This document shows positions 6,895-14,055 of a DNA stretch of 26,061 nt, in pieces. The stretch comes from Brevundimonas sp. UBA2388 (GTDB taxonomy: Bacteria; Pseudomonadota; Alphaproteobacteria; Caulobacterales; Caulobacteraceae): NCBI GenBank assembly GCA_002343425.1, contig DDSO01000051.1, positions 1 to 26,061 on the forward strand. The letters run 5' to 3'. Below the pieces are notes generated by a model. That model was given only the letters and a program-made list of their open reading frames with translations, was not told the origin of the DNA and searched no databases. Numbering within the stretch: position 1 is the stretch's first letter; every line of letters begins with the position of its first letter. A program made the position numbers and the translations under genes.

Positions 6895-9081
6895 TCAGGA
6901 TTCGGCGGCCTTGAGGGCGTCGATGACGACCCCTTCGGTAAGAAGCTGGGGCAGGATGCGCGGCTCGGGCGATCCCGGCGAATACAGCAGATACAGGGGT
7001 ACGCCCGACCGGCCGTGGCGCTGCAACTCGGCGGTGATGGCGTCGTCGCGCCGGGTCCAGTCCCCGACCAGATAGACGGCGTTGCCCTGCGCCATGGCGT
7101 TCTTCAGCCCTGCCGAGCTCAGGGACGTCCGCTCGTTGATCTTGCAGGTCACGCACCAGTCGGCGGTGAAATTGACCAGCACCGGACGGCCCTCCGCCAG
7201 CGCCGCCTCGACCGCCGTCGCCGACCAGGGCGCGCTCGTCGGGCCCGCGCCCTCAACGGCGGCCGCCGGACCGGCCGCGGGCGCCGGAGCGCGCGCCGCC
7301 AGGATCAGGGCCGCCCCGGCCAGCAGCAGGGCCGCGACGCCGGCCGTCAGATGGAACACCCCGCGCCGCCCGAAACCCCGTTCGGCCTGTCCGCAACCGA
7401 CAAGCCACAGGCCCAGCGCCAGCAGCAGGCCGGCGACGAACAGCAGGCCCAGCGCCTCGGCCCCGGTCTGGCGGCTGAACACCCAGGCCAGCCACAGGGC
7501 GGTCGCATACATGGGGAAGGCCAGCAGGTTCTTGAGCCGCTCCATCCACGGTCCGGGTCGCGGCAGTCTGGCCAGCAGGCCGGGTGTCAGGCTGACGGCG
7601 ACGAAGGGCAGGGCGAGACCGAGGCCAAGACCCAGGAACACCAGCAGCGCCATCGGCCAGGGCATGACCAGCGCCGCGCCCAGCGCGAAGGCCATGAAGG
7701 GGGCGGTGCAGGGCGCGGCCACGATCACGGCCAGCGCGCCCGTGAAGAAGGCGCCGAGCCCGCCGGGCAGGCGCGCCAGCGGTCCGGACCCGGCCCCCTG
7801 CAGTCCGCCGCCGATGTGGAAGACGCTGGACAGGTTCAGGGCCACGGCCAGCATCAGCAAGGCCAGGCCGGCGGTCACCGGCGGCGACTGCAACTGGAAG
7901 CCCCAGCCGACCGCCTCGCCCGCCGCCCGTAACGCCAGCAGCCCGCCGGCCAGCAGCAGGAAGGTGGTCAGCACCCCGGCGAGGAAGGCCAGTCCATCGC
8001 GGCGGGCGTGGCGAACGTCATGGGCCGAGGCCGCCAGCGAGGCCGCCTTCATCGCCAGGATCGGGAAGACGCAGGGCATCAGATTGAGGATCAGCCCGCC
8101 GAGGATGGCGAACAGCACGGCCCGGGCGAGGGTCGCCAGACCTGTTCCGGAGTCTCCGCCCGACGCTGCGGGCGTCGCATCGGCCGCGATGGCCAACGCG
8201 CCGGACCCGGTCGTTCCGGCCGGGGCCACGCCTTGCCCGGCCCGGATTTCCCAGGCGCCGTGCGCCGTGACCAGCACGCCGCCGACCGGGCCCGTCAGGC
8301 CCGCCGCCCGTGTCTCGCCGCCCGGCTGCAGCCTCAGCGTCAGCCCCTGTGGGCCCCACTCGCCGGTCTGGGGGGCGGGATGGTCGATGACCCCGCCCTC
8401 GAACGGGAAGAAATAGCTGGGACCCGGATCGCGCCCGGCCAGCGGTCCGCCCGCCGCGCCCAGCGTCAGCACGCCGTTTTCCAGCACGATCCGGGCCTCG
8501 ATGCCGGCCGGCCCTGGCGCATTCTCCAGCACGCGGGTGATCGCGGCGCCGTGGCGCGGGTCGAGCGGCGCGGAGCCCTCGCGGACCGGCAGCTCCAGTC
8601 TCAGGGTCAGTTCGTCCGGTACGCACATCTCGGCGCTGCAGACGAGGAACAGCGCCCTGACCGTCAGGGGCAGGGACGTCCCGGGCCGCGCCGAGGCCGG
8701 AACCTCGACCGGAACCGGCAGATAGACCACGCCGGAATAGCCGTAGTTCATCAGGCCCGAAATGCGCTGCCGCTCGGGCACCGGCCAGACGATGTCGCCG
8801 GCGCGCACGCCCCCGGGCAAGGTCCAGGTCAGGGTCGTGGCGCCCCCGGAATCGCCGGGATTGCGCCAATAGGTGTGCCAGTCCGGCTTGATGGTCTGTT
8901 TGACCGCCACCACAGCCGTCGATCCCGGCGCGGCCCAGGCTGACATGGGGACCAGTTCGGCCTCGATCCGCTCGGTGCGCTGCGGTCCGACGGCCGTGGT
9001 CTGACCCGCGGTCTGGGCCATGGCCGGCACGGGCCACAGGCACAGGGCCAGCAGGATCAGCACTCGAACGAAAAGGTTCAC
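6895..9081 (-). CDS. DsbD/ScsB-family thiol:disulfide interchange transmembrane protein
   Basis: This inner-membrane protein carries electrons from cytoplasmic thioredoxin to periplasmic thiol proteins. The product is 728 residues: signal peptide 1-22, a periplasmic N-terminal domain with Cys148 and Cys153 (CSAEMC), a polytopic core from about 315 to 595 with Cys337 (MPCVFP) and Cys458 (APCTAP), and a C-terminal thioredoxin domain with CVTC (643/646). All six redox cysteines are present. The large N-domain with a CSAxxC pair favours the ScsB branch over classical DsbD (about 565 residues). The start is GTG at 9079-9081 with GGAGG upstream. The operon partner is the peroxiredoxin-like lipoprotein immediately downstream. 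Confidence 0.92.
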   Translation of the reverse strand: MNLFVRVLILLALCLWPVPAMAQTAGQTTAVGPQRTERIEAELVPMSAWAAPGSTAVVAVKQTIKPDWHTYWRNPGDSGGATTLTWTLPGGVRAGDIVWPVPERQRISGLMNYGYSGVVYLPVPVEVPASARPGTSLPLTVRALFLVCSAEMCVPDELTLRLELPVREGSAPLDPRHGAAITRVLENAPGPAGIEARIVLENGVLTLGAAGGPLAGRDPGPSYFFPFEGGVIDHPAPQTGEWGPQGLTLRLQPGGETRAAGLTGPVGGVLVTAHGAWEIRAGQGVAPAGTTGSGALAIAADATPAASGGDSGTGLATLARAVLFAILGGLILNLMPCVFPILAMKAASLAASAHDVRHARRDGLAFLAGVLTTFLLLAGGLLALRAAGEAVGWGFQLQSPPVTAGLALLMLAVALNLSSVFHIGGGLQGAGSGPLARLPGGLGAFFTGALAVIVAAPCTAPFMAFALGAALVMPWPMALLVFLGLGLGLALPFVAVSLTPGLLARLPRPGPWMERLKNLLAFPMYATALWLAWVFSRQTGAEALGLLFVAGLLLALGLWLVGCGQAERGFGRRGVFHLTAGVAALLLAGAALILAARAPAPAAGPAAAVEGAGPTSAPWSATAVEAALAEGRPVLVNFTADWCVTCKINERTSLSSAGLKNAMAQGNAVYLVGDWTRRDDAITAELQRHGRSGVPLYLLYSPGSPEPRILPQLLTEGVVIDALKAAES

Positions 9082-9090
9082 GCGGCCTCC

Positions 9091-9131
9091 GGAGACGGTT
9101 GCGGCGACCTTAGCCGCCCGGAGCCGTCTCC
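9091..9131 (-). terminator. Nested hairpin between the OmpA-domain gene and the scsB-like gene
   Basis: GGAGACGG (9091-9098) pairs with CCGTCTCC (9124-9131), and inside it GCGGC pairs with GCCGC (9101-9105, 9113-9117). It lies downstream of the OmpA-domain gene and just ahead of the scsB-like ribosome-binding site. There is no T-run, so it could be a weak terminator, a 5'-leader structure or neither. Confidence 0.4.
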
Positions 9132-9179
9132 GTCACCGCCTGCGTCAGCGACGCGGCGTCGCGCCAACGGGGTGTGGGC

Positions 9180-9629
9180 TCAGCGCGGGACCGCCTCGAT
9201 CAGCACCTCAGTGCGGCGCCGCATGGGCTCGCGCAAGCCGGCGTCGGTCACGGAGCCCTCGTCGCCGACGGCCTCGACCTCGAAGGCCGGCGCTGGCCAG
9301 CCCGCCGCCGTCAGCGCCTCGGCCACCGCCTGGGCCCGGCGCTCGGACAGGCTCAGGTTCGCCGTCGCCCCGCCGCGCGCGTCGGAGAGGCCGATGACCT
9401 GCACCTTGCGGATGTCGCAGCCCTGCAGCTGCGCCGCCTCCATCCCGATCGCCTGTCGCGCCGCGTCGGTCAGTCGCGCCTCGCTATCCGCGAAATAAAC
9501 CTCGAACCGCTTGGTCGTGCACGGCGACGGCTCCGTCACCACGGCGCTCCGGTCCATGAACCGGGTCACCCCGCACCCGGACAGCCCCACCGCAACCGCC
9601 AGCCCCGCAAACCCGATCAACCGCTTCAT
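9180..9629 (-). CDS. OmpA-domain outer-membrane lipoprotein
   Basis: The 149-residue protein has the signal MKRLIGFAGLAVAVGLSGC with a lipobox (LSGC, Cys19), and an OmpA/MotB-type peptidoglycan-binding domain from about residue 40. Visible motifs are FEVYFADSEARLTDAARQAI (the F-x-x-x-S/D strand-helix), VIGLSDARGG, and NLSLSERRAQAVAEAL, which carries the Asp/Arg pair that contacts diaminopimelate. It likely tethers the outer membrane to the cell wall or takes part in envelope integrity. Compared with Pal it is short and divergent, and no tol genes adjoin. The ATG at 9627-9629 has GAGGGG upstream. A terminator of the upstream gene sits 22 bases before it, so it probably has its own promoter or relies on read-through. 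Confidence 0.88.
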   Translation of the reverse strand: MKRLIGFAGLAVAVGLSGCGVTRFMDRSAVVTEPSPCTTKRFEVYFADSEARLTDAARQAIGMEAAQLQGCDIRKVQVIGLSDARGGATANLSLSERRAQAVAEALTAAGWPAPAFEVEAVGDEGSVTDAGLREPMRRRTEVLIEAVPR

Positions 9630-9651
9630 GTCCAACCCCTCACAGCTCATG

Positions 9652-9684
9652 AAAAGGGCGGCCCGCCTCGCGACGAACCGCCCT
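9652..9684 (-). terminator. Intrinsic terminator after the glycine-zipper lipoprotein gene
   Basis: On the minus strand AGGGCGG (9684-9678), a 16-base loop, then CCGCCC followed by TTTT (9655-9652). It lies 25 bases past the stop codon of the glycine-zipper lipoprotein gene. The palindrome TGAACGTTCA at 9684-9693 abuts it. Confidence 0.75.
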
Positions 9685-9709
9685 GAACGTTCATTCAGTC
9701 AGCGTACGC

Positions 9710-10051
9710 CTAGTAACGACGCTGGCCATTTTCCCAGTAGCACTCGTCCTGACGACCGTCGTAGCAATAGTAGTAGCGGTTCTGGCTGTCGCGGTAGCGC
9801 TGCTGATTGGCCCGGTCCTGCTGCGAACCGCGTACTGCGCCCGCTACGCCGCCGACCACAGCGCCGATGGCAGCGCCGCGTCCGGCGTTTCCGTCGCCGA
9901 CGTTATTGCCGATGATCGCGCCAGCGACCGCGCCGATTCCGGCGCCGATAGCGCCTTGTCTCGTCGCTTGGCTGGGGTTGCCGTATTCGTCTGTCGCGCA
10001 GGCGCTGACCAGAAGACCGGCGCCGGCGATCGCGATGATTGCCTTGTTCAT
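9710..10051 (-). CDS. Glycine-zipper (17-kDa antigen-like) lipoprotein, EcfG-driven
   Basis: The 113-residue lipoprotein has lipobox LVSAC (Cys18), a glycine zipper at 33-74 (GAIGAGIGAVAGAIIG and GAAIGAVVGGVAGAV), and a Tyr/Gln/Arg-rich tail with two cysteines (YYYCYDGRQDECYWENGQRRY as two short stretches). Glycine-zipper lipoproteins sit in the outer membrane; precise roles are mostly unknown. The ATG at 10049-10051 has AAGGAA upstream and is preferred to the longer frame from 10084. An exact EcfG-type promoter (10092-10117) is placed so that transcription would begin about 30-35 bases before the ATG. This makes it a predicted general-stress gene. Confidence 0.87.
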   Translation of the reverse strand: MNKAIIAIAGAGLLVSACATDEYGNPSQATRQGAIGAGIGAVAGAIIGNNVGDGNAGRGAAIGAVVGGVAGAVRGSQQDRANQQRYRDSQNRYYYCYDGRQDECYWENGQRRY

Positions 10052-10091
10052 GGATATTTCCTTCATCCCTCGGGTTCGCCCCACGGGTGAG

Positions 10092-10117
10092 AACGCTGGA
10101 ATAAGCGTTGCGGTTCC
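10092..10117 (-). promoter_or_regulatory. EcfG (general stress) promoter for the glycine-zipper lipoprotein
   Basis: The minus strand reads GGAAC (10117-10113), 17 spacer bases, then CGTT (10095-10092). This is an exact match to the alphaproteobacterial EcfG/SigT promoter, GGAAC-N16/17-CGTT. The -10 ends 40 bases upstream of the ATG. Confidence 0.75.
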
Positions 10118-10211
10118 CGCGGTATGATAGAGGTTAAGTCTGTATTAGGCTTCAGTCGATGTCGCGCGGAGGGTGTGGCCTCGATTTTCTGGGTTGAGAC
10201 GGGGGTTTCGT

Positions 10212-10556
10212 ATGCGTTTTTCTGAACCGGTCCGCATGGCGGACGACGGCGAGCACAGTCCGGTATGGGCCCGCACCAAGCGGCGGTCGGGCGGCAATCC
10301 GCTGGTCGGGATCATTGTCACCCTGCTGGCGCTGTTCGGCGTTCTGACGGCTGTGCTGGGCATCAAGGAGCAGTCGCTGGCTGAGGGTGGCGCCATGATG
10401 GACGGCTGGATCACCAAGGGCGTCTCCACGGTTCGGGGCGAAGCTCCCCGGGTCGCTGACGAAGCCGCCGACGCCGCCGGAGCCGCCGCTGAGAAAGCCG
10501 GCGACGTCGCCCAGGCTGGAGCCGCGGCCGCTTCCGACGAGATGAAGAAGCAATAG
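10212..10556 (+). CDS. Small single-span membrane protein, function unknown
   Basis: The 114-residue protein has a short charged N-terminus (RTKRRSGGNP), one membrane segment at about residues 31-52 (LVGIIVTLLALFGVLTAVLGI), and an Ala/Glu/Asp-rich helical C-terminus (DEAADAAGAAAEKAGDVAQA), probably facing the periplasm. No family is recognised. The ATG at 10212 has GAGACGGGGG upstream. MADDGEH at 10236 is an alternative start. It lies between the EcfG-driven lipoprotein gene (divergent) and the EcfG-driven lipid-kinase gene (55 bases downstream, same strand). Its own promoter is not evident, though TATGAT at 10123-10128 could be a -10. Confidence 0.72.
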   Translation: MRFSEPVRMADDGEHSPVWARTKRRSGGNPLVGIIVTLLALFGVLTAVLGIKEQSLAEGGAMMDGWITKGVSTVRGEAPRVADEAADAAGAAAEKAGDVAQAGAAAASDEMKKQ

Positions 10557-10578
10557 TCACGCTTTGGCGCTCCCGATC

Positions 10579-10603
10579 GGAACATCGTTCCGGTCGGGAC
10601 GTT
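10579..10603 (+). promoter_or_regulatory. EcfG (general stress) promoter for the lipid-kinase/phosphoesterase pair
   Basis: GGAAC (10579-10583), 16 spacer bases, CGTT (10600-10603): an exact EcfG-type match. It ends only 8 bases before the ATG at 10612, so transcription would start at or next to the start codon, which predicts a leaderless mRNA. The -35 is part of a local dyad (CGGAAC-ATC-GTTCCG). Confidence 0.7.
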
Positions 10604-10611
10604 CGGGCGGC

Positions 10612-11583
10612 ATGACTGATACTGTGACGCCAGTGAGTGATTTCACGACGCCGGCAGAGACACCGACCGTTGAAACCTATGTCCTGACCCCGCACGTCGC
10701 GCTGGGGCGGGTCATCATGCTGGTCAATCCCTTGTCCGGCGGAGTCGGACCCAATGCGGCCGACGAAGCGGCAGCCATCATTGCGGACTACGCCTTGGAG
10801 GCCACGGTCGTCACGCTGGAGGGCGGGCAGTTTGACGCTCAGGTCCAACAGGCGCTCGATGCCCGACCCGACGTGCTTCTCGTTCTGGCTGGAGACGGCA
10901 CGGCCGGGACGATCGCCTCGCGCGCCGGCCCGAACGGACCGCTGGTCGCGCCGTTGCCGGGCGGCACCATGAACATGCTGCCCCGGGCGCTGTACGGCAC
11001 CGCCGACTGGAAGATCGCCCTCAGGCGTGCGCTTGAAGAGGGCGCGCCGCAGCGGGTCGCCGGCGGCGAGGTCACCGACGGACGTTTCCGCCAGGCCTTT
11101 TACTGTGCCGCCATCCTCGGGGCGCCGGCCCTCTGGGCGCCGGCCCGCGAGGCCGTGCGGGAGGGCAAGTTCGGACTGGCCTGGGCCTACGGTCGCCGGG
11201 CGCTCAAACGCGCTTTCTCCGGCCGCCTGCGCTTCTCTCTCGACGGTCGCGCCGACCGACGCGCCGAGGCGCTTGTTCTGATCAGCCCGATGATCTCCAA
11301 GGCGATGGACGAGCATACCGGGCTGGAGGCCGCCGCCATGAACCCTGCAGACGCGCTCCAGGCCTTCCGTCTCGCTGCCCACGCTGTGTTTGACGACTGG
11401 CGCCAGGACCCGGCCGTGACCACCAAGGCGATCCAGCACGCGACCATCCGCGCGCGGTCGCGGATTCCGGCCGTGATCGACGGCGAACCCGCCCTTTTGC
11501 GCCATGAAGCCAAGGTTCGCTTCATCCGGACGGCCTTCCGCGCCTTGGCGCCCAATCCGCCGGCCGCGGAGGACGGCGTCTAG
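10612..11583 (+). CDS. Diacylglycerol-kinase-family lipid kinase
   Basis: The 323-residue protein has the DAGK catalytic fold. Visible are the N-terminal nucleotide-binding strand IMLVNPLSGG (35-44), LVLAGDGTAGTIAS with the GDGT nucleotide loop (90-103) and LPGGTMNMLPRAL (115-127). The family phosphorylates diacylglycerol, sphingosine or ceramide-type lipids at the cytoplasmic face of the membrane; which lipid is used here cannot be read off. The loop is AGDGT rather than the usual GGDGT. The ATG at 10612 is chosen because the upstream TTG (10564) would place the EcfG promoter inside the gene. No ribosome-binding site is visible, in line with a leaderless transcript. It is coupled to the phosphoesterase by TAGTG (one-base overlap). 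Confidence 0.88.
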   Translation: MTDTVTPVSDFTTPAETPTVETYVLTPHVALGRVIMLVNPLSGGVGPNAADEAAAIIADYALEATVVTLEGGQFDAQVQQALDARPDVLLVLAGDGTAGTIASRAGPNGPLVAPLPGGTMNMLPRALYGTADWKIALRRALEEGAPQRVAGGEVTDGRFRQAFYCAAILGAPALWAPAREAVREGKFGLAWAYGRRALKRAFSGRLRFSLDGRADRRAEALVLISPMISKAMDEHTGLEAAAMNPADALQAFRLAAHAVFDDWRQDPAVTTKAIQHATIRARSRIPAVIDGEPALLRHEAKVRFIRTAFRALAPNPPAAEDGV

Positions 11584-12434
11584 TGGGGCGCATCCTCCAG
11601 TTCTCGGACATCCATTTCGGCTGTGAGCACACGCACGCCTGCGCCGCCGCGCTCGAATATGCCCACGCCACGGCGCACGACTTGGTGCTGATCACGGGCG
11701 ACATCACCCAGCAGGGTCTGTCTCACGAGTTCGAGGCGGCCGGTCGCTGGATCGCCAGCATGCCGGACCCCCGGTTCGTCATCGTCGGCAACCATGATGT
11801 CCCCTACTGGAGCCTGCTCGCGCGGGTGTTCAGTCCGTGGAAGGCGTTTGAGCGCGCGACCGGCCATCCCGCCCACGATCATCAGTTCCTCAGCCCGAAT
11901 CTGATGGTGCGGGGCGTCGTCACCGCGCGCGGCTGGCAGGCCCGGGCCAACTGGTCCAAGGGCGTCATCGACCTGGATCAGACCCGCAAGGCGGCCGAGG
12001 CTCTGCGTCAGGCGCCCGTCGGGGCGTTGCGGGTTCTGGCCTGTCACCATCCGTTGGTCGAGATGATCGGCGCGCCGATGACCGGCGAGGTGAAGCGCGG
12101 CGAAGCGGCCGCCCTCATCTTCGCCGAGGCCGGGGTCGATCTGATCACCACGGGCCACGTCCATGTCCCGTTCGCCCTGCCGATAAGCCTCGGCGACCAC
12201 TGTTCCTATGCCGTGGGTTGCGGAACCTTGTCGCACCGCGAACGCGGCTCGCCGCCCAGTTTCAATCAGATCGACTGGGACGCGCACCACATCACGGTCA
12301 CCGCGATGGCGTGGACGGGCGACCGCTTCGAGCCGGACCAGACATGGAAACTGCCACGCCGTCAGGACACGCGCCGCACGGCCACCGCGCCGGATCCCAA
12401 TCAGGCGGGACAAATGGAAAAGGCCGCGGTCTGA
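11583..12434 (+). CDS. Calcineurin-like metallophosphoesterase
   Basis: The 283-residue cytoplasmic enzyme has the full set of two-metal motifs: SDIHFG (Asp9, His11), GDIT (Asp40), GNHD (Asn70, His71), ACHHP in the middle and TGHVHVP near the end. Organisation is similar to class III cyclic-nucleotide phosphodiesterases (CpdA/Rv0805-like) and to lipid-linked phosphatases such as LpxH. The substrate is therefore open. The GTG start at 11583 overlaps the TAG stop of the lipid kinase by one base, with GGAGGA upstream. Translational coupling and the shared EcfG promoter argue for a joint task, for instance removing or recycling a phosphorylated lipid product. This pairing idea is inference. Confidence 0.9.
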   Translation: MGRILQFSDIHFGCEHTHACAAALEYAHATAHDLVLITGDITQQGLSHEFEAAGRWIASMPDPRFVIVGNHDVPYWSLLARVFSPWKAFERATGHPAHDHQFLSPNLMVRGVVTARGWQARANWSKGVIDLDQTRKAAEALRQAPVGALRVLACHHPLVEMIGAPMTGEVKRGEAAALIFAEAGVDLITTGHVHVPFALPISLGDHCSYAVGCGTLSHRERGSPPSFNQIDWDAHHITVTAMAWTGDRFEPDQTWKLPRRQDTRRTATAPDPNQAGQMEKAAV

Positions 12435-12447
12435 TCGACCACGGCCT
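12416..12447 (-). terminator. Intrinsic terminator of the yqjD-yqjE-like operon
   Basis: AGGCCGCGGTC (12421-12431) pairs with GACCACGGCCT (12437-12447) with one C-A mismatch and a 5-base loop. On the minus strand the stem is followed by TTTCC. It overlaps the last codons of the convergent phosphoesterase gene, whose stop codon lies in the loop, so it may serve both directions. Confidence 0.6.
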
Positions 12448-12474
12448 CCTGGTTTCCATGCCTTCGATCGCGCG

Positions 12475-12885
12475 TCAGCGTCGCCGCCGGCTGGCGTGGG
12501 ACTTTTCGGTGAACGCCGCCGCCACCATGGTGGCCAGCGCCGGGTTTCGCAGGAATATCCAGCCGCCGGCCAGCGCTGCGACGGTGCCAAGGATAGGTCT
12601 CTGGCGGAACAACATATAGGCGCGCCGACCCAGGCCGGACACGTCTTCCTCGTCTTCCTCGTCTTCCGCTTCACTGCGGGCGACGAAGGTCAGAGCGACT
12701 GCGAGGGCCACCACGGCGAAGAGCAGGAAGGTTATCGCCGCGGCGGCGAGCGGGGGGACGACGAGCATCAGGCCGTAGAAGACGGCCGCGCCCAGCGCCA
12801 GAACGGCCACCAGAGCGGCACCCGCCGCGACCGAAGCCGCGACGGCCTTCTTGACCAGACCTCTGGCCATGCCTCCGCCGAACAT
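12475..12885 (-). CDS. YqjE-like (holin superfamily III) membrane protein
   Basis: The 136-residue protein has two close membrane helices (about 15-40 and 42-68), an acidic patch (EAEDEEDEED, about 73-82), and a third hydrophobic stretch (GTVAALAGGWIFL) before a basic tail ending RRRR. It follows a DUF883/YqjD-like gene, and E. coli has the same order yqjD-yqjE, which is the main basis for the call. The ATG at 12883-12885 overlaps the upstream stop by one base (TGATG), which implies coupling. A second Met at 12870 is possible. The acidic patch is encoded by nearly three tandem copies of a 9-base unit (12642-12667), a site where in-frame slippage could change its length. Confidence 0.75.
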   Translation of the reverse strand: MFGGGMARGLVKKAVAASVAAGAALVAVLALGAAVFYGLMLVVPPLAAAAITFLLFAVVALAVALTFVARSEAEDEEDEEDVSGLGRRAYMLFRQRPILGTVAALAGGWIFLRNPALATMVAAAFTEKSHASRRRR

Positions 12886-13265
12886 CAGCGCCGACGACCG
12901 GCGAGCAGAAGTCCCAGCACGACGCCGACGCCGAGCGCGATGGCGGTCGACTGCATCGGACGCTCCTGCACCCGTTCGACCAGATAGCGTTGCGCCTCGT
13001 CGAAACGTTCGCTGGCCTCGTCGTAATATTCCTGACCCCGCACGCGGGCGGTGTCGTAATAGCCGCGGGCCCGCTCGCGCAGGACGTCGGCTTCCTCCCG
13101 GAGGCGGGTCTCGGCTTCCGCTGCCTTGGCGCGCAGGCGGGCCTCCGCCGCCGTCGCCTTTTCACGCAGCCGTGCCTTCTCTTCGGCACCCAGCACCTTG
13201 AGGTCGTCCTTCAGTGTATTGATGTCGTTCTTCACGGCTGTCCGTGCTGCCTTGGTCGTGGCCAT
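12885..13265 (-). CDS. YqjD/ElaB-like (DUF883-type) membrane-anchored helical protein
   Basis: The 126-residue protein has a long Ala/Glu/Arg-rich coiled coil (residues 14-95, for example EEKARLREKATAAEARLRAK) followed by ERPMQSTAIALGVGVVLGLLLAGRRR-type C-tail anchor (single membrane helix, positions about 102-126). That architecture is diagnostic of DUF883 proteins. E. coli YqjD and ElaB are stress-induced, membrane-anchored, and bind ribosomes. Here a matching EcfG promoter (13319-13343) predicts induction in general stress. The start is the ATG at 13263-13265, with GGAG 8 bases upstream. It is first in the operon with the YqjE-like gene. Confidence 0.82.
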   Translation of the reverse strand: MATTKAARTAVKNDINTLKDDLKVLGAEEKARLREKATAAEARLRAKAAEAETRLREEADVLRERARGYYDTARVRGQEYYDEASERFDEAQRYLVERVQERPMQSTAIALGVGVVLGLLLAGRRR

Positions 13266-13318
13266 TGTGCGCGCTCCGCGTTGCAAGCTTGACGGTTAGA
13301 TAGAGAACCCTGAGCCGG

Positions 13319-13343
13319 AACGCCACTGTCCGGTGACGGTTCC
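13319..13343 (-). promoter_or_regulatory. EcfG (general stress) promoter for yqjD-yqjE-like genes
   Basis: The minus strand reads GGAAC (13343-13339), 16 spacer bases, CGTT (13322-13319): an exact EcfG-type match. It sits 53 bases upstream of the YqjD-like ATG, leaving room for a leader with a ribosome-binding site. Confidence 0.75.
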
Positions 13344-13401
13344 CGCATTGCAGCATCAGCCGGTGGTGGCGAAGTGGCGCATCCGGGCATAGACAGGGCG
13401 A

Positions 13402-14055
13402 ATGACTGACTGGCTGTTCACACCCGCGCCGACCGCCTCCCTGCCCATTGACGGCAGGACCGAGCGCTTTCCTGTTCGTCGCATCCTGTGCGTCGGCCAG
13501 AACTACGCCGCCCACGCGCGTGAGATGGGTCAGGCCCGCGCCGAGCCGTTCTTCTTCACCAAGCCGGCCGATGCGGTCGTCGTCGACGGCGCCGATCCGG
13601 TCTTCCCGACGGCGACCGCCAACCTGCATCACGAGGTTGAGCTGGTCTGCGCCATCGGGGCGGACGGCGAGATCGCCGGCTGGGCGGTCGGCTGCGACCT
13701 CACCCGCCGCGATCTGCAGGCGGCCGCCAAGGAAAAGGGCCGGCCCTGGGATGCGGCCAAGGGGTTCGACCAGTCCGCGCCCTGCGGCACCCTGACCCTT
13801 GGCGCCCTGCCCGATCCCGCTGCGCCGATCGCCCTGTCGGTCAACGGCGAGGCCCGCCAATCCGGCCGGCTCGACGACATGGTCTGGAATCCGGCGGAAA
13901 TTCTCGGGAAGGCGCGGGAGCTTTGGGACGTACAACCCGGCGACCTGATCTTCACCGGCACGCCCGAGGGCGTCGGTCCGCTCCAGCCCGGCGATCGCGT
14001 CGAAGCGACCGTCGGCGGGCTGCAACCCCTCACCTTCACGGTGCTTCCGCGATGA
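13402..14055 (+). CDS. Fumarylacetoacetate hydrolase family protein (short, YcgM-like)
   Basis: The 217-residue enzyme has the FAH fold: ILCVGQNYAAHAREMG (28-43), FFTKPADAVV (50-59), metal-binding HHEVELVCAIG (Glu78, Glu80), GCDLTRRDLQ (Asp99), and GDLIFTGTPEGVGP (180-193). The family hydrolyses acylpyruvates such as fumarylpyruvate or acetylpyruvate, or decarboxylates oxaloacetate; short members like this are usually acylpyruvases rather than true fumarylacetoacetases (about 420 residues). It overlaps the zeta-GST gene by ATGA. Fumarylpyruvate hydrolase and maleylpyruvate isomerase act in sequence in the gentisate pathway, so the pair probably does consecutive steps. No ring-cleavage dioxygenase for this route is in the window. 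Confidence 0.88.
   Translation: MTDWLFTPAPTASLPIDGRTERFPVRRILCVGQNYAAHAREMGQARAEPFFFTKPADAVVVDGADPVFPTATANLHHEVELVCAIGADGEIAGWAVGCDLTRRDLQAAAKEKGRPWDAAKGFDQSAPCGTLTLGALPDPAAPIALSVNGEARQSGRLDDMVWNPAEILGKARELWDVQPGDLIFTGTPEGVGPLQPGDRVEATVGGLQPLTFTVLPR

Noticed and set aside
10564..10611. Upstream TTG start for the lipid kinase
   Set aside because: It would put the exact EcfG promoter inside the coding sequence and adds a non-conserved-looking leader without a ribosome-binding site.
10411..12674. Two 364-residue minus-strand frames opposite the lipid kinase and phosphoesterase
   Set aside because: Both lie antisense to genes with clear catalytic motifs and show low-complexity shadow composition.
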